Shown: positions 1-10,723 of the stretch, one piece after another
Layout: each line of letters starts with the position of its first letter
Numbering within the stretch: position 1 is the stretch's first letter
NCBI GenBank assembly: GCA_022800935.1
Contig: JAAWRH010000011.1
Span: 26,570 to 90,569, forward strand
Direction: 5' to 3'
Origin: Oscillospiraceae bacterium
GTDB taxonomy: Bacteria; Bacillota; Clostridia; Oscillospirales; Ruminococcaceae
Length of the DNA: 64,000 bases
The notes under the pieces: model-generated
The model's input: only the letters and a program-made list of their open reading frames with translations
What the model was told of the DNA's origin: nothing
Databases searched by the model: none
Position numbers and translations under genes: made by a program

Positions 1-35
1 AGGCCGCCCTCTTGCTTCGCACAGCATAATAAATA

Positions 36-911
36 TTACGCGCAGTATTTCTTTGCCCAGAAATCCACAAATGTCTTTCCGATTTCGGAGATATACCCAT
101 CCTTTTTGTATACCGCAGCGGTCCTCGTCACCAGCTCCTTACAGGCGATGTCGCGGGTGACCAGGTTGTCCTGCTCCACCAGCATGCTGATGGACTTGGG
201 CACCACCGCCACGCCGAGTCCGGACTTTGCCCACATCAAGGGGGTGCGGGCGTCGTCGCTCTTGCAGAAAAAGTTAGGCTCCGCCCCGTTGTCCTGGAAA
301 ACGGGGATGAGGATATGCTCAAACCTGCGGTAAAAGTCAATGGGCAGCGCAGCCAGCTGGGGGATGGTGATGGGACTCCCCGATGTCCCCAGGTATTGGC
401 TGCTTCCCACCGCCACCAGCGGTTCCTCCTGTCCGTACATACATTCCAGCCCCTCTGTGTGGAAGGGGGTGCGGACTACCGCCGCCTCCAGCATTCCCCT
501 GTCCAGCATTTCCAGAAGGGTATAGGTGTTGGATTCAGATATTTCAAAGCGGACATGGGGATGGAGGCGGCAGAACTCTACCATACAATCCTGTGTCACC
601 GAACGGCTGCAGGAGGAAATGACCCCCAGCCGGAGCAGATGGGGGCGCTCCGTCTCAAAGGCCGCCATTTCCTCGGTGGTGCTCTCCATCATAGAGACGA
701 TATTTTTGGCGCGCTGATAGAGGAGATATCCGGCGTCTGTCAGGGAAATCTTTCGCGAGCTGCGTTCCATCAGCTTAACGCCAAGCTCCTCCTCCAGCAG
801 CATGATTTGTTTGCTGAGGGGAGGCTGTGAAAGGTTCAGCTTTTTGGCGGCCGCGGAGATGTTTCCCGCTTCCACAATAGAGACAAAGTAAAACAATTGC
901 TTATAGCTCAT
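36..911 (-). CDS. LysR family transcriptional regulator
   Basis: A 291-residue LysR-type regulator, normal length for the family. Residues 3-62 form the winged helix-turn-helix (GNISAAAKKLNLSQPPLSKQI), and residues about 92-290 form the two-lobed effector-binding domain. It should bind DNA in the cytoplasm as a tetramer and respond to a small molecule that cannot be read from sequence. The gene runs towards the window start, so its target is probably outside. No divergent gene lies next to it, which is unusual for LysR genes; the 345 bases upstream hold only its promoter and the argS terminator. Family is certain, target unknown. Confidence 0.9.
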   Translation of the reverse strand: MSYKQLFYFVSIVEAGNISAAAKKLNLSQPPLSKQIMLLEEELGVKLMERSSRKISLTDAGYLLYQRAKNIVSMMESTTEEMAAFETERPHLLRLGVISSCSRSVTQDCMVEFCRLHPHVRFEISESNTYTLLEMLDRGMLEAAVVRTPFHTEGLECMYGQEEPLVAVGSSQYLGTSGSPITIPQLAALPIDFYRRFEHILIPVFQDNGAEPNFFCKSDDARTPLMWAKSGLGVAVVPKSISMLVEQDNLVTRDIACKELVTRTAAVYKKDGYISEIGKTFVDFWAKKYCA

Positions 912-957
912 AGTAACACCAACCTTTCCCCTGATAAAAATTTTATTTGTTACTTTT

Positions 958-985
958 ATTCTACAATGTTTTTGAAAAAAGTCAA
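958..985 (-). promoter_or_regulatory. Promoter of the LysR gene
   Basis: On the minus strand TTGACT is followed after 16 bases by TAGAAT, about 47 bases upstream of the LysR start. The 912-1182 stretch holds no other gene; it is A+T-rich and shows nothing else I can name. Confidence 0.55.
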
Positions 986-1182
986 TGGTAAAAACACTGT
1001 TTTCAATGAATTTATGGGAGATTTTAAGATTTTATTCTAATACGCCGTTATTTCTGTCTGCGAAATTCCATTTAATCTGACTCAATGTGACGCCTGCTGA
1101 ATGTTATACTGATTGTCAATAGGTGGCAGATTTCAATTGCTTCCGCGCAGGAAAACATAAAAGCAGGGCAACCAAGTATAAA

Positions 1183-1222
1183 CCCCAGAAATTAGAACGT
1201 TTGTAACGCTCAATTTCTGGGG
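1183..1222 (-). terminator. Terminator after argS
   Basis: Inverted repeat with 11-bp arms (CCCCAGAAATT / AATTTCTGGGG) and an 18-base loop, followed on the minus strand by TTTATACTT. It lies about 35 bases beyond the argS stop and ends the ddl-to-argS run. Confidence 0.75.
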
Positions 1223-1256
1223 CTTTGCCGGACTTATATTTCCGAAAGAAGCTTGG

Positions 1257-2948
1257 CTACATTACCTCCGGAGCAGTTATTTTCAGCAGACGCAGGGCGT
1301 TGCGCAGGGTGATCCGCGCCGCCAGGCACAGCGCCAGCCGGGCCTGCATCAGACCTTCCTCCTCGCCCTTGACCCGGCAGGAGTTGTAGAACTTGTGGAA
1401 CAGCGTCGCCAGGTCCAGGGTGTACCGGGTAATCCGCGCCGGATCATATCCCCTCGCCGCCTCTATAATTTCCTGGGGATACCTGGCCAGCAACCGGATC
1501 AGCTCCCGCTCCTCAACGGTGCGCAGAAGCTCCAGCTTCGCCTTGTTCCGGTTAAAGGCTATCCCCTCCGCCGCCAGGTTTTTCAGAATGCTGCATATCC
1601 TGGCGTGGGCGTACTGCACATAGTAAACCGGATTGGAGGAGGACTGCTCCACCGCCAGGTCCAGGTCAAAGTCCAGGGTGGAGTTGGGTTCCCGCATGTT
1701 GAAGAAGAAGCGCGCCGCGTCCACCGGCACCTCGTCGATGAGGTTGGTCAGGGTGATGGCCTTGCCGGAGCGCTTGGACATCCGGACCGCCTCCCCGCCG
1801 CGCATCAGCCGGACCATCTGCATCAAAAGAATGTCCAGCTTGCTCCCGTCCAGGCCGATGGCGTCCATCGCCCCCTTGAGCCGGGCCACATGGCCATGGT
1901 GGTCCGCCCCCCAGACGTTGATGACCCTGTCAAAGCCCCGGACGGCAAATTTGTTGTAGTGGTAGGCGATATCCGCCGCAAAGTAGGTGGGTATCCCGTT
2001 GCTGCGGACCAGAACCTCGTCCTTTTCCGCGCCGAAGCTGCTGGCCTTGTACCAGATTGTCCCGTCCTTCTCGTAGGTCATGCCCTTTTGGGAAAGGGCG
2101 TCGATGGCGGCCTGGACCGCCCCGCTTTCGTGCAGGGTGCTTTCCAGAAACCACACGTCGTAGACAATGCGGTATTTGCCCAGGTCGTCCTTCATCTTTT
2201 TGATATTTTTAGGCAGGGCGTAGTCCACCAGCGCCTTTTGCCTCTCCTCCGGGCTGGCCTTGACATAGGCGTCGCCGTGTATCTGTGTAAACTCCTGGGC
2301 CCGCTCCCGGATATCGTCGCCATGGTAGCCGTCCTCCGGGAACTCCACCGCGTCCTCCCCCAGATGCAGCTGCAAATACCTGGACTCCAGGGATTTGCCG
2401 AACTTGGCCACCTGGTTGCCCGCGTCATTGACGTAAAATTCCTTTGTTACCTTGTACCCGGCACAGCTCATGGCGTCGGCCAGGCAGTCGCCCAGGGCCC
2501 CTCCCCTGGCGTTGCCCATGTGCATGGGGCCGGTGGGGTTGGCGGAGACGAACTCGATCATCACCTTTTCCCCATTGCCGTAGTTGGAGCTGCCGTAAGC
2601 TTCCCGCTCCTCCAGGACGAAGTCTATCGTTTGGGTAAACCACAGATCCTTCAGGAACAGGTTGATGAAGCCCGGCCCGGCAATTTCCCAGCGGTCAAAA
2701 AAGGTGGCCGACAGGTCCAGGCTTTCGCAAACCGCCTCGGCAATCTTACGTGGGGCGCTTTTAAAGGCCCGCGCGGATACCATGGCCGCGTTGGAGGCAA
2801 AGTCCCCGTGGGAAGTGTCCGCCGGAATCTCTATGGTGAATGGGGGCACCTCCCCTTGGGGAAGCAGCCCCTTTTGTATGGCGGCATGGAAAGCGGTCGT
2901 TAAAAGCTGTCTCGCCTGTGATTCGGCGACGGCAATCAGGTTTGCCAT
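1257..2948 (-). CDS. argS: Arginyl-tRNA synthetase
   Basis: Class I aminoacyl-tRNA synthetase that charges tRNA-Arg with arginine in the cytoplasm. The start is the ATG at 2948 (MANLIAVAESQ), which has a GAGGAGG site; upstream in-frame codons lack one. The protein is 563 residues, normal for the family. It shows the N-terminal additional domain, the HIGH-type motif as HMGN within SANPTGPMHMGNARGG, the KMSKS equivalent as MSKRSGKA, and a C-terminal DALR anticodon-binding domain (YYVQYAHARI onwards). It is the last gene of a minus-strand run and sits 57 bases after a DUF1934 gene, the same pairing as ywiB-argS in Bacillus. A terminator follows. Confidence 0.97.
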   Translation of the reverse strand: MANLIAVAESQARQLLTTAFHAAIQKGLLPQGEVPPFTIEIPADTSHGDFASNAAMVSARAFKSAPRKIAEAVCESLDLSATFFDRWEIAGPGFINLFLKDLWFTQTIDFVLEEREAYGSSNYGNGEKVMIEFVSANPTGPMHMGNARGGALGDCLADAMSCAGYKVTKEFYVNDAGNQVAKFGKSLESRYLQLHLGEDAVEFPEDGYHGDDIRERAQEFTQIHGDAYVKASPEERQKALVDYALPKNIKKMKDDLGKYRIVYDVWFLESTLHESGAVQAAIDALSQKGMTYEKDGTIWYKASSFGAEKDEVLVRSNGIPTYFAADIAYHYNKFAVRGFDRVINVWGADHHGHVARLKGAMDAIGLDGSKLDILLMQMVRLMRGGEAVRMSKRSGKAITLTNLIDEVPVDAARFFFNMREPNSTLDFDLDLAVEQSSSNPVYYVQYAHARICSILKNLAAEGIAFNRNKAKLELLRTVEERELIRLLARYPQEIIEAARGYDPARITRYTLDLATLFHKFYNSCRVKGEEEGLMQARLALCLAARITLRNALRLLKITAPEVM

Positions 2949-3005
2949 GTTTGATATTCCTCCTCTTTGGGAAAGCGGCGTCCAGCCGGAAGGGTATCCG
3001 GTCAA

Positions 3006-3446
3006 TTACGCTTTCAGCTCATTTTCATAGGTTTTTACCGTTACATATATGTCGTGAATACTGGTAAGAATGGTGTTGATGTCAAGGGAGTACTGGAAAT
3101 GGACGCATCCGCCATCGTCGGTGATGTCGTTCTCGATGCTCCTCCCCGATACGCCGATGAGCATGGAGCCGTATCCGGTATCGTAGCAGCACTGGTGCCG
3201 CACCCCCTGCTCCACAACCAAGGAGGAGTCCCCTCCCCCGTGACGGAGCAGGGAAATTCGTCGTTCCTGCTCCAGCTTCAGGGTGGTCTTATGCCCCTCA
3301 AAGCTGCTGGGCGCGGTCTCCAGATAGCTGAGATAATAGGTGTCGTTTTTTCGATAAAAGCTGCCGGTGGTGGTCAGCTCCACCGTATCCTGGTCCCCCT
3401 CTATAGTCTGCACCCCTTTTATGGTGATGAGAACGTCTTTTTTCAT
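3006..3446 (-). CDS. DUF1934 (YwiB-like) beta-barrel protein
   Basis: A 146-residue protein from the ATG at 3446 (MKKDVLITIKG), preceded by GGAGGGG; an earlier in-frame ATG at 3482 has no good site. The sequence is mostly beta strand with typical DUF1934 stretches (ITIKGVQTIEGDQDTVELTTTG, then TTLKLEQERRISLLRHG and a late HFQYSLDINTI). The family has a small lipocalin-like barrel and no established enzymatic role. It lies between murI and argS with about 50-base gaps, so all three are probably co-transcribed. The argS linkage is conserved in Firmicutes; the reason is unknown. Confidence 0.8.
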   Translation of the reverse strand: MKKDVLITIKGVQTIEGDQDTVELTTTGSFYRKNDTYYLSYLETAPSSFEGHKTTLKLEQERRISLLRHGGGDSSLVVEQGVRHQCCYDTGYGSMLIGVSGRSIENDITDDGGCVHFQYSLDINTILTSIHDIYVTVKTYENELKA

Positions 3447-3497
3447 GCCCTTTGCCCCTCCTGTCCTTTTCTTTGTGTTCATCCGCGCTGCTTCTGT

Positions 3498-4349
3498 TTA
3501 GCCGACAGATACTTGCCTTACCTCTCCGCGGATGGTTTCTCCCAGAAAAATCTCCGCCACCTCGCTGAATCCCTCTATCGAATCACTGACAAAAAACCGG
3601 TTTTCGCCCGGTCCCTTATCCGGCGCGGCAAGCATCCCCTGCTCGGTCAGGAACTGCCGGGCATATTCCGCCGCCGCCTTACCGGAGTCGATCAGCGTGA
3701 CCTCCGGCCCCATGAACTCCCCGATGATATCCGCTAGCAGCGGGTAGTGGGTACATCCCAGAATCAGTACATCCACGCCGCTGGACCGCATGGGGGCCAG
3801 ATAACGTTCCACCGTCAGGCGGGTGATGGGGTCGTCCCTCTGGATAAAGCCGTTTTCCACCAGCGGCACAAATAGCCCGCAGGGAATGGAGGATACCTTT
3901 ATCTGGGGGGACAGGGCCTTCAGCTCCTTTTCATAGGCGGCGCTGCGGATAGTAGCCGGGGTGGCCGCCACCCCTATATGGCCGCGCCGGGTGGCGGCGC
4001 AGGCTGCGGCACAGGCGTGGCCGACAACGCCGGTAAAGGGCACCGGTATGGAACCGGCAAAGTCCGGAGAAATATTGGCGCTCACCGTCCCGCAGGCGGC
4101 AATCACCATTTTCACCTGATGCTGGAGCAGAAATTCCACATCCTGCCGGGCATACCTCCGGATAATCTCCCGGCTCTTGGTGCCGTAGGGCACCCGGCCC
4201 GTGTCCCCAAAGTAGACAATATCCTCCCTAGGGAACAGACGGCGCAGCTCCTTAAAGGTTGTCAGGCCGCCCAGACCGGAATCAAAAACACCAATCGGGC
4301 GGTTATCATGGCTGCTGTGGCACGGGAAAGAGGGCTTTTTTTGCTGCAT
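3498..4349 (-). CDS. murI: Glutamate racemase
   Basis: Converts L-glutamate to D-glutamate for peptidoglycan, in the cytoplasm. At 283 residues it is of normal length. It shows the N-terminal GVFDSGLGGLTTFKEL motif with its catalytic-pocket Asp, the first catalytic cysteine in AACGTVSAN and the second in LGCTHYPLL. The first motif is usually ACNTA, so the substrate-binding Asn is replaced by Gly here. The start has a GAGGAGG site nine bases upstream. It sits between a VOC-fold gene and DUF1934 in a run that begins with ddl, which also serves peptidoglycan (D-Ala-D-Ala). Confidence 0.94.
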   Translation of the reverse strand: MQQKKPSFPCHSSHDNRPIGVFDSGLGGLTTFKELRRLFPREDIVYFGDTGRVPYGTKSREIIRRYARQDVEFLLQHQVKMVIAACGTVSANISPDFAGSIPVPFTGVVGHACAAACAATRRGHIGVAATPATIRSAAYEKELKALSPQIKVSSIPCGLFVPLVENGFIQRDDPITRLTVERYLAPMRSSGVDVLILGCTHYPLLADIIGEFMGPEVTLIDSGKAAAEYARQFLTEQGMLAAPDKGPGENRFFVSDSIEGFSEVAEIFLGETIRGEVRQVSVG

Positions 4350-4391
4350 AGGGGGTTCCTCCTCTTCCTGCTGATGTAGTGGTTTGCGTTC

Positions 4392-4832
4392 CTAATCCCT
4401 GGAACCGGTCAGGTTCCAGCACACGCCGAACCGGTCGATAAAGCTGGTGTAGAGCTGGTTATCGGGGCGGGGGCCCAGGGGAATGTTGGCCACAGCCTTA
4501 TCCTGCATAAAGGAGGAATAGATGTGCTGGATTTCCTCCGAGGACAAATCCGACACCTCAAAGACCACGTTGTCCTTGTTGCCGCAGGCGTTTTCGCCGT
4601 CCTTATAAATCATGGCCAGGGAGTCCTTAAAGGTCACAACTGTGCCGCATTGGAAGCGAATGGTCGCGGAATGAACCAGGTTTTCATTCTGGGGGTTGAT
4701 CCAGCCGGAAAATGGTCCGTTCAGATCCCGGAAAAAGAGCACGGTTTTGGATTTCACGGGGAAAACCCGGCTGTAAAATTCTACTGCCTCCAGGCAGCAT
4801 CCATAAAAGGTAACACACGGGGCGATTGTCAT
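4392..4832 (-). CDS. VOC superfamily (PhnB-like) protein
   Basis: A 146-residue protein of the glyoxalase/bleomycin-resistance fold, closest in look to the PhnB/3-demethylubiquinone methyltransferase-like subgroup. Evidence is the opening APCVTFYGCCLEAVEFYSRVF, the central beta strands, and the ending YTSFIDRFGVCWNLTG, which is typical of this subgroup. Such proteins often bind a metal and a small ligand, but the function is generally unassigned and I cannot name a substrate. It has a good GAGGAGG site and lies 42 bases before murI and 78 after ddl, so probably belongs to the same transcript. Confidence 0.8.
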   Translation of the reverse strand: MTIAPCVTFYGCCLEAVEFYSRVFPVKSKTVLFFRDLNGPFSGWINPQNENLVHSATIRFQCGTVVTFKDSLAMIYKDGENACGNKDNVVFEVSDLSSEEIQHIYSSFMQDKAVANIPLGPRPDNQLYTSFIDRFGVCWNLTGSRD

Positions 4833-4910
4833 TTTCTACTTCCTCCTCAGCTCTCTGCACACAGATACTCACTTAGTGACAATACGTCTCTACTGCCGCG
4901 GCCGCGGCGG

Positions 4911-6011
4911 TTATTTGGACAGGGGGATTTCGTTTTTCCCGCGCTCAAAGGCCAGCTGGATCAGCCGGTGAATCAGCTCCGGATAAGGCAGTCCGGCGTA
5001 CTGCCACAGCTTGGGATACATGCTGATGGAGGTAAAGCCGGGAATGGTATTGGGCTCATTGAGGAGTATCTCCCCAGTGTCCCGCCGGATAAAGAAGTCC
5101 ACACGGGCCATTCCGGCGCACCCCAGGGCCCGGTAAGCCCGAACGGCCATTTCCCGGATGGCCTCCGTCTGCTCCGGAGTGATGCGGGCGGGGATATACA
5201 GGTCGGTGCTCTCGTCCGAATATTTGGCGGAATAGCTGTAAAATTCCTGGGTTGGGACGATTTCTCCCACAGCGGCGGCCTGGGGGTTGTCGTTGCCCAG
5301 GACGGCTGTCTCCACCTCAATGCCGTCTACCCCCTCCTCGATGATAGCCTTCCGGTCAATGGTAAAGGCCAGCTCCAGGGCGGCCCGCAGCTCCTGCGGC
5401 TGTTTGACCTTGGTCACCCCCACGGAGGAACCAGCGTTGGCAGGCTTTACAAACATGGGGTAGCCCAGCTCCCGGCCCCACTGGGGCTCCAGCTCTTCCA
5501 GACGCTCCAGGTCCGCGGGGACGGCGCTGCGCCATTTGACTCCCGGAATCCCCGCTAAATCCAGCATGGTGTGGGTGACCACCTTATCCATGCAGACGGC
5601 GCTGGCCTGCACGCCGCAGCCCACATAGGGGATGCCGGACATCTCCAGAAGCCCCTGGATGGTCCCATCCTCACCGTTTTTGCCGTGGAGGACAGGGAAA
5701 ACACAGTCGATATTCAGCAGCTCGCAGTGTTCAAAGCTGTTTCGGCCGGTAAAGTGGAGGATGCCGGGGGACTTTCGGTCCGGCGAGAGAACGGCCGGGG
5801 TGAGGTAGCGGTTGGTCTGCCAGGCGTTCTGCTCAATCAGGTGGAGAGGGCCGCTGTAAAGGTACCAGGCGCCCTCCTTGGTAATCCCGATTTTAATGAC
5901 GTCGTAGCGGTCCTCCGGGATATTTCGCAGCACCGACGCGGCTGACATCAAGGATACCTCGTATTCCGTGGACGCGCCGCCGAACAGCACTGCAATCCTC
6001 AATTTCGACAT
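4911..6011 (-). CDS. ddl: D-alanine--D-alanine ligase
   Basis: ATP-grasp ligase that joins two D-alanines for the peptidoglycan precursor. The start is the ATG at 6011 (MSKLRIAVLFGG) with GGAGG eight bases upstream. The 366 residues show the N-terminal lobe (AVLFGGASTEYEVSL), the serine-containing VFPVLHGKNGEDGTIQG segment, the ATP-grasp FVKPANAGSSVGVTKV, the EGVDGIEVETAVLGN strand and the C-terminal metal-binding LLNEPNTIPGFTSISMYP. First gene of the minus-strand run towards argS. A serine and tyrosine rather than phenylalanine pattern near the active site was not examined in enough depth to separate D-Ala from D-Ser/D-lactate specificity. Confidence 0.95.
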   Translation of the reverse strand: MSKLRIAVLFGGASTEYEVSLMSAASVLRNIPEDRYDVIKIGITKEGAWYLYSGPLHLIEQNAWQTNRYLTPAVLSPDRKSPGILHFTGRNSFEHCELLNIDCVFPVLHGKNGEDGTIQGLLEMSGIPYVGCGVQASAVCMDKVVTHTMLDLAGIPGVKWRSAVPADLERLEELEPQWGRELGYPMFVKPANAGSSVGVTKVKQPQELRAALELAFTIDRKAIIEEGVDGIEVETAVLGNDNPQAAAVGEIVPTQEFYSYSAKYSDESTDLYIPARITPEQTEAIREMAVRAYRALGCAGMARVDFFIRRDTGEILLNEPNTIPGFTSISMYPKLWQYAGLPYPELIHRLIQLAFERGKNEIPLSK

Positions 6012-6167
6012 GATAATCACCCTCCAAATCAATTCGTCAATACTGCGCGGAAAGCGCAGTATATTATATGCACAGGATATCCTTGCCTGACAGGGCAGGG
6101 ACGAGAAAATTTGAAAAAACAGAATTTGCCTCCACCGATGAAAGCATACGGTACAGTCCGTCCCCTC

Positions 6168-6196
6168 ATTCTATCATATTCACCCAACCGGCGCAA
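6168..6196 (-). promoter_or_regulatory. Candidate promoter of ddl
   Basis: On the minus strand TTGCGC, 17 bases, TAGAAT, about 150 bases before the ddl start. The -35 box is weak. A TATGAT alternative overlaps the spacer. Confidence 0.4.
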
Positions 6197-6274
6197 CTGG
6201 TTTTGGGCGAATCCCTCGGTAAATTCCCCTTTTATGGAAAATTTTCCCTCCGGAAGCAGGGCGGAAAAGGGCAT

Positions 6275-6302
6275 AAAGAGACGCCGTCAGCGGCGGCGTC
6301 TC
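6275..6302 (-). terminator. Terminator after the ammonium channel gene
   Basis: GAGACGCCG / CGGCGTCTC arms around a 7-base loop, followed on the minus strand by TTTATG, eight bases past the stop of the channel gene. Confidence 0.65.
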
Positions 6303-6310
6303 CCTGTGTA

Positions 6311-8044
6311 CTATTTTTCCACCTCGTCCTGAAGGGCGTCGAAGCCCTCCTCGCCGGTGCGGACCTTTATGACATTTTCCACGTCGTAGACAAAAATCTT
6401 GCCGTCGCCGATGTGACCGGAATAGAGGACCTTTTTCGCCGTTTTGATTACCGTCTCCAGCGGGACCTTGCAGATGACAATGTCAACCTTGACCTTTGGC
6501 AGCAGCGTCATATCCAGGGGAACGCCCCGGTAGAACTCGTCGGTATTGCCCCTCTGCACGCCGCAGCCCATGACCTGGGTCACCGTCATGCCAGTAATGC
6601 CGATCTTGTCCATGGCGGACTTCAGGGACTCGAATTTGCTCTCCTTGGTGATGATGGAAACCAGGGTCATCTTCAGGCCGTCCTTGTCGGCGGCAGGCTT
6701 CTTCTGGGGAATATGGGCGACCGGAACCGCCTCATCCACGGGAATTGGCTTGGCAAAGGTGATAAACTGGTCGTTGGGGTTGGCAATGGGGGCCTGGGGG
6801 GTATCCAGCGCACCTGTGACCGAAAGGTCCTCTTCGCTGATCAGGGTGCCGTATTCCTCGGTGTTCAGTCCCTTGACCTCCTCCTGCTTGTCAATCCGCA
6901 GGCCAACCGTGTTGTTGATCCCCTGAAGCACCAGGTAGGAGATGAACATAATCCACACGCCCACGGCAGCAATGCCCAACAGCTGAACCCCCAGCAGGCG
7001 GATTCCCTTTCCGTAAAGGAGTCCCTCGGAGGTGGAGAGCAGTCCGGTCATTAAGACACCCAACATCCCGCAGACGCCGTGAACGCTGGAAGCGCCCACA
7101 GGGTCGTCCACCTGGGCCTTGCGCTCAATAAACTCAATACTGAAAACCGCCACGGCGGCAGCGGCAGCTCCAATGAGGATGGAGCCCAGAGGGGAGACCA
7201 CGTCCGCTCCGGAGGAAACGGCCACAAGACCGGCCAGGGAGCAGTTCATGATAACGGAGATGTCCGGCTTTTTGTACCGCAGCTTGGTGACAGCCGCGCC
7301 GGTCAGGGTGGCGGCAGCGGCGGCCAGGTTGGTGTTGAGGATGGCGGTGGAAGCCGCGTCCACCGCTTCAATGCCGTTCTGGAAGATTTCCGCGGCGGCG
7401 GTCAAGCCAAACCAGCAGAACCAGAGAATCAGGATGCCCAGCGCGCCCTGAGTGAGGTTGTGGCCGGGGATGGCGCGGGGCTGTCCCTCTTTGTTGTATT
7501 TGCCGATGCGGGGGCCCACCAGCTTGGCCCCGAAGAAGGCCGCGCCTCCTCCCACCATATGTACCACCGCCGCGCCGGTGTAATCGTGGAAGCCCATGGA
7601 GGAAAGCCAGCCTCCTCCCCAAATCCAATGGCCGGAGACAGGGAAGATAAGCAGCGCGATGACCGCGCCGTAGAGGATAAAGGCCAACAGCTTGGTCCGC
7701 TCAGCCATAGCCCCCAGAACGATGGTGACAGCGGCGGCGCAGTATACGGTCTGGAACAGGACAAAGGCGGAGGTGGCAAAGGAGCCGCCCATGGAATAGT
7801 CGCCCCGTGTAAAAAAGTCAAGTCCGCCCACCATCGGTCCGGTGCCGTTAAACATCAGGGAAAAGCCCAGGAACCAGAACACCAGAATGGAAACGGACAC
7901 GCTGAGAAAGCTTTTCAGTACGATATTACTGGCGTTTTTGGCGCGGGTATAGCCTGTCTCCATCATGGAGAAGCCCGCCTGCATAAAGAATATCAGCATC
8001 GCTCCCATGAGCAGCCACAGGGTGTTGGTCATAGCCATCATCAT
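6311..8044 (-). CDS. amt: Ammonium channel fused to a PII signalling domain
   Basis: A 577-residue fusion. Residues 1-405 are an Amt/Rh ammonium channel with about 11 membrane helices (ending near GKGIRLLGVQLLGIAAVGVW), including the typical FFMQAGFSMMETGYTRAKN opening and the DYTGAAVVHMVGGGAAFFGA segment. After a linker of about 50 residues, residues 457-577 are a complete GlnB/GlnK domain (MTVTQVMGCGVQRGN, LLPKVKVDIVICK, SGHIGDGKIFVYDVE). PII trimers normally plug the channel at high nitrogen; here the plug is tethered. The T-loop tyrosine that is uridylylated in Proteobacteria is leucine, so that control is absent. The start has GAGGAGG eight bases upstream. Lies directly downstream of glnA with its own promoter and leader. 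Confidence 0.95.
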   Translation of the reverse strand: MMMAMTNTLWLLMGAMLIFFMQAGFSMMETGYTRAKNASNIVLKSFLSVSVSILVFWFLGFSLMFNGTGPMVGGLDFFTRGDYSMGGSFATSAFVLFQTVYCAAAVTIVLGAMAERTKLLAFILYGAVIALLIFPVSGHWIWGGGWLSSMGFHDYTGAAVVHMVGGGAAFFGAKLVGPRIGKYNKEGQPRAIPGHNLTQGALGILILWFCWFGLTAAAEIFQNGIEAVDAASTAILNTNLAAAAATLTGAAVTKLRYKKPDISVIMNCSLAGLVAVSSGADVVSPLGSILIGAAAAAVAVFSIEFIERKAQVDDPVGASSVHGVCGMLGVLMTGLLSTSEGLLYGKGIRLLGVQLLGIAAVGVWIMFISYLVLQGINNTVGLRIDKQEEVKGLNTEEYGTLISEEDLSVTGALDTPQAPIANPNDQFITFAKPIPVDEAVPVAHIPQKKPAADKDGLKMTLVSIITKESKFESLKSAMDKIGITGMTVTQVMGCGVQRGNTDEFYRGVPLDMTLLPKVKVDIVICKVPLETVIKTAKKVLYSGHIGDGKIFVYDVENVIKVRTGEEGFDALQDEVEK

Positions 8045-8079
8045 AACGGATACCTCCTCAAAAAATCGGATTTCAGAGG

Positions 8080-8120
8080 GAAAACGGGAAAGCGCCCTCT
8101 TCCAGCGGAAAGAAGGCGCT
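8080..8120 (-). terminator. Attenuator-like hairpin in the amt leader
   Basis: On the minus strand AGCGCC-TTCTTTCC-GCT-GGAAGAG-GGCGCT folds into a 13-bp stem with one bulge, followed by TTTCCCGTTTT, 36 bases before the amt start. An earlier hairpin (8135-8157) precedes it, and CGCTG at 8145-8149 can pair with CAGCG at 8118-8122, which would open this stem. That arrangement resembles transcription attenuation. No experimental support. Confidence 0.5.
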
Positions 8121-8168
8121 GAACAGCAGATAAGAAGGGGACAACAGCGTTTCCCTTGTTTCCACCCG

Positions 8169-8197
8169 TATTATAACATAAAACGAGGAAAATGAAA
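8169..8197 (-). promoter_or_regulatory. Promoter of amt
   Basis: Minus strand TTTTCA, 17 bases, TATAAT, giving a leader of roughly 110 bases before the channel gene. Confidence 0.6.
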
Positions 8198-8265
8198 AGT
8201 TTTTATGAAGAAAAAATTACAAAATGAGAAACACGGACAATTTCTCTATCTCCTGCTCCATCCGT

Positions 8266-10362
<2,097 letters not shown>

Positions 10363-10428
10363 GGTGGAAAACCTCCTGTTTTTCTGTCGTAAATTGCGAA
10401 TACGGTCTGTTCCAAGCCTCACCGGCAA

Positions 10429-10478
10429 ATAGAAAAGGAGCCGCGGACCCTGTCAGATGTCCGCAGCTCCCTTGCTGC
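10429..10478 (-). promoter_or_regulatory. glnA leader: hexaloop hairpin overlapping a terminator
   Basis: On the minus strand GCAGC-AAGGGA-GCTGC (10463-10478) is a short stem with a six-base loop having A at position 1 and G at position 4, the features required of ANTAR target hairpins. Its 3' arm is also the 5' arm of a 12-bp stem (10437-10470, GGAGCTGCGGAC / GTCCGCGGCTCC) followed by TTTTCTATTT, a good intrinsic terminator. The two cannot form together. The second hexaloop of the classical ANTAR pair is not clean here. An ANTAR protein is encoded at 24399-25001. Confidence 0.6.
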
Positions 10479-10489
10479 TACGTCATAGT

Positions 10490-10518
10490 ATAATCGCCTT
10501 GCCCTTGGTTGTCAATGG
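10490..10518 (-). promoter_or_regulatory. Promoter of glnA
   Basis: Minus strand TTGACA, 17 bases, TATACT, a near-consensus housekeeping promoter. Transcription would start just before the hexaloop hairpin. Confidence 0.75.
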
Positions 10519-10723
10519 GGTTTATAAACCAATCTATTAAAGAATCCGCAAAGAATTTCAGGGAAAATTCCCTTTTCAATTCCATTGACAGTACAAATAA
10601 AAGATGTCCGGCTTTTCTAAATACCGTTGTGAATCCACCTTGTGTTTCCGGACGGTTGGTATTATGATAAAGTACAAAGGGATTCCCGCATCTTCCATAA
10701 CATACAGAAAGGCAGTGAACCAT

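Noticed and set aside
1395..2903. 502-codon open frame antisense to argS
   Set aside because: Shadow of argS; the real synthetase has both class I signature motifs.
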